This document shows positions 7,030-8,199 of a DNA stretch of 8,199 nucleotides, one piece after another. Positions within the stretch are counted from its first letter, which is position 1. Each line of letters starts with the position of its first letter. This DNA comes from JBIOHJ01 sp044448905 (lineage in GTDB: Bacteria > Bacteroidota > Bacteroidia > AKYH767-A > OLB10), in the NCBI GenBank assembly GCA_044448905.1, contig JBIOHJ010000134.1:1-8199 (forward strand), written 5' to 3'. Below the pieces are notes generated by a model. It was given only the letters and a program-made list of their open reading frames with translations, was not told where the DNA came from and made no database searches. Position numbers and translations under genes: made by a program.

Positions 7030-8199
7030 TTACAATAATTCTTCAAGAATTAATCCCGAAGCAATTTTTTCGGGGGAATGCATCCGAAGATAAAAATTCC
7101 CTATTCCGGAAATGCCTGTCATAAAAGCCGGTGTATAAATTCCATCGGGTGTACCGCATATCCACGGATAATTTTCCAGCACATTAAGCTCAATTCCTGA
7201 ATCGGCAACCTGCTTTAACGCATTGTTAAACTTACCATTATTAAAATAACTTGTGTATTGCAGTAATAACTCAGCATTGCCAAAGCAGCCATGGCACAGC
7301 GAATGATTAGCCGGCTGTTTTAAAGACTCCACCACATTTTCACAGGCAGGATTCACCCATTTCAAATACGCATCATTTTTAAAAATCCGGTAGGCAGCCA
7401 GGCGTGCCATTCCGATTCCCGGTGCCCCGTAACACCATGCCGAAATCATGTGTCCTTTGTCTGAAATTTTTTTTTCCTCATTGTCATGTACATCTCTTAA
7501 ATCGGGCCAGTTTTTTTTCTCTTTGTCAAAATGCTTGTCCTCGTAGTTAAATGCCTCGGCAGCAGCTCGTGCATATTTTTCATCACCTGTATATTTAAAA
7601 AGTAAAGCCAATGCATATCCGATACCCGATGTGCCATGCGAAAATCCCGTTAGCGGCAAATGATTTTGATTTTTCAGTTTCCACGAGCGTGCATTTTCAG
7701 ATAAAACGGAGTTTGACAATAAATAATCGCCCAGGTCAACAGCATATTTTTTTAATGCTTTATTTTTCAGTTTTTCGCTTGCTAGCAGTAAAACCGGGAT
7801 TGCCCCTGCGGCACCGCTGATAATATCAAAATGCAATTTTGAGATTTTGATTTTGAGAATTTCTCCAGCAACTATCAGGGCTTTTTTATGGAACGATGAA
7901 TCGTTCATCAATTCAGCAGCATGTATTAAAACATAAAGCAACCCGCTTTTGCCATGATAAAATCCGATTGGAAAGTTGCCGGGCTTTTTTTGCGCATTTT
8001 CAAATGCATGATTGAGCGCGCCAACGGCTGTGCGTTTAAAAATATTTTCGCCAGTTTGCTTGTAAAGCTGGCTTAAGAAAAAAGCAATGCCGCTGGTACC
8101 TTCATAAAAATCATATCCCAGCGTACGGTAAAAGGTGTGTTTGGTGTGTTCGTTAACATCAAGTCCCACCCAATTGCATGCATCACCTTGCCAGAATGC
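7030..8199 (-). CDS. LanC-type cyclase domain, probably the C-terminal half of a class II lanthipeptide synthetase (LanM), 5'-truncated by window edge
   Basis: LanC domains close thioether rings by adding peptide Cys thiols to dehydrated Ser/Thr. The frame is open to the right edge, 10 codons beyond a GTG at 8169. Those codons place NWVGLDV ahead of the domain, like the W-x-GL segment joining the dehydratase and cyclase halves of LanM, so the GTG is probably internal. Numbering from it, the Gly-rich helix-pair motifs are YEGTSGIAFFL (22-32), GFYHGKSGLLY (69-79), DIISGAAG (115-122), GFSHGTSGIGY (175-185), WCYGAPGIG (245-253), CHGCFGNAELL (292-302) and MTGISGIGNFYLR (350-362). The zinc ligands C246, C292 and H293 are all present, with the 46-residue Cys-Cys spacing I recall for NisC (C284, C330, H331). 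H178 and D115 correspond to the conserved acid/base residues. The ending resembles LanM C-termini. Its stop is 9 bp from the converging sensor gene. A stand-alone LanC or LanKC/LanL C-terminus is less likely. A LanM would extend some 600 residues past the edge. Confidence 0.85.
   Translation of the reverse strand, partial: AFWQGDACNWVGLDVNEHTKHTFYRTLGYDFYEGTSGIAFFLSQLYKQTGENIFKRTAVGALNHAFENAQKKPGNFPIGFYHGKSGLLYVLIHAAELMNDSSFHKKALIVAGEILKIKISKLHFDIISGAAGAIPVLLLASEKLKNKALKKYAVDLGDYLLSNSVLSENARSWKLKNQNHLPLTGFSHGTSGIGYALALLFKYTGDEKYARAAAEAFNYEDKHFDKEKKNWPDLRDVHDNEEKKISDKGHMISAWCYGAPGIGMARLAAYRIFKNDAYLKWVNPACENVVESLKQPANHSLCHGCFGNAELLLQYTSYFNNGKFNNALKQVADSGIELNVLENYPWICGTPDGIYTPAFMTGISGIGNFYLRMHSPEKIASGLILEELL

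Noticed and set aside
7019..7051. Short inverted repeats (AAGAATT / AATTCTT / AAGAATT) at the junction of the two converging genes as a bidirectional terminator
   Set aside because: The stems are 7 bp, nearly all A/T, and lack a T tract on either strand. They are too weak to call a terminator.
7055..7074. Hairpin CCCGAA / TTCGGG just inside the 3' end of the LanC gene
   Set aside because: It has a 6-bp stem with an 8-base loop inside coding sequence; chance pairing is likely and no clear T tract follows on the minus strand.
7611..7820. Plus-strand open frame of 69 codons opposite the LanC gene, considered as a lanthipeptide precursor or a remnant of the missing AraC domain
   Set aside because: It is antisense to conserved LanC motifs, has no leader-like or Cys/Ser/Thr-rich core pattern, and shows no helix-turn-helix resemblance.
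2..8199. A functional link between the CotH kinase-fold protein and the lanthipeptide enzyme, since the LanM dehydratase half also has a kinase-like fold
   Set aside because: They lie on opposite strands more than 5 kb apart with a strong terminator and two unrelated genes between them; nothing in the sequence ties them together.

Overview
The window looks like chromosomal DNA from an environmental member of the Bacteroidota. Three things support this: a secreted protein ending in a type IX secretion (T9SS) type A sorting domain, a giant hybrid two-component sensor with periplasmic propeller repeats and a Y_Y_Y domain, and a promoter matching the Bacteroidota TTTG / TAnnTTTG pattern. The DNA is AT-rich overall. 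By eye, the first gene is richer in GC than the sensor gene. I cannot name a genus.

Layout. From the left edge to 1870 runs the 3' part of a large secreted CotH-kinase-fold protein with a lamin-tail domain and a C-terminal T9SS tail. A near-ideal intrinsic terminator at 1891-1927 closes that unit. A cardiolipin synthase-like phospholipase D enzyme with two intact HKD motifs follows on the same strand (2026-3210). An 81-bp gap carries a good Bacteroidota promoter (3225-3256) for the next gene, a 1242-residue hybrid sensor kinase/response regulator (3292-7020). Nine bases after its stop, a gene on the minus strand converges on it. That gene runs off the right edge and encodes the LanC-type cyclase half of what is probably a class II (LanM) lanthipeptide synthetase.

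How the genes relate. The window does not show a single operon. The CotH gene is closed off by its terminator, the sensor has its own promoter, and the lanthionine gene is transcribed in the opposite direction. The most interesting items are the LanM-like enzyme, with an intact Cys-Cys-His zinc site and any partner peptide lying beyond the right edge, and the propeller sensor that stops after its receiver domain with no AraC-type DNA-binding output. Whether the sensor controls the lanthipeptide gene cannot be decided from this window. All intergenic gaps are under 160 bp, and no RNA gene, CRISPR array or insertion sequence was seen.
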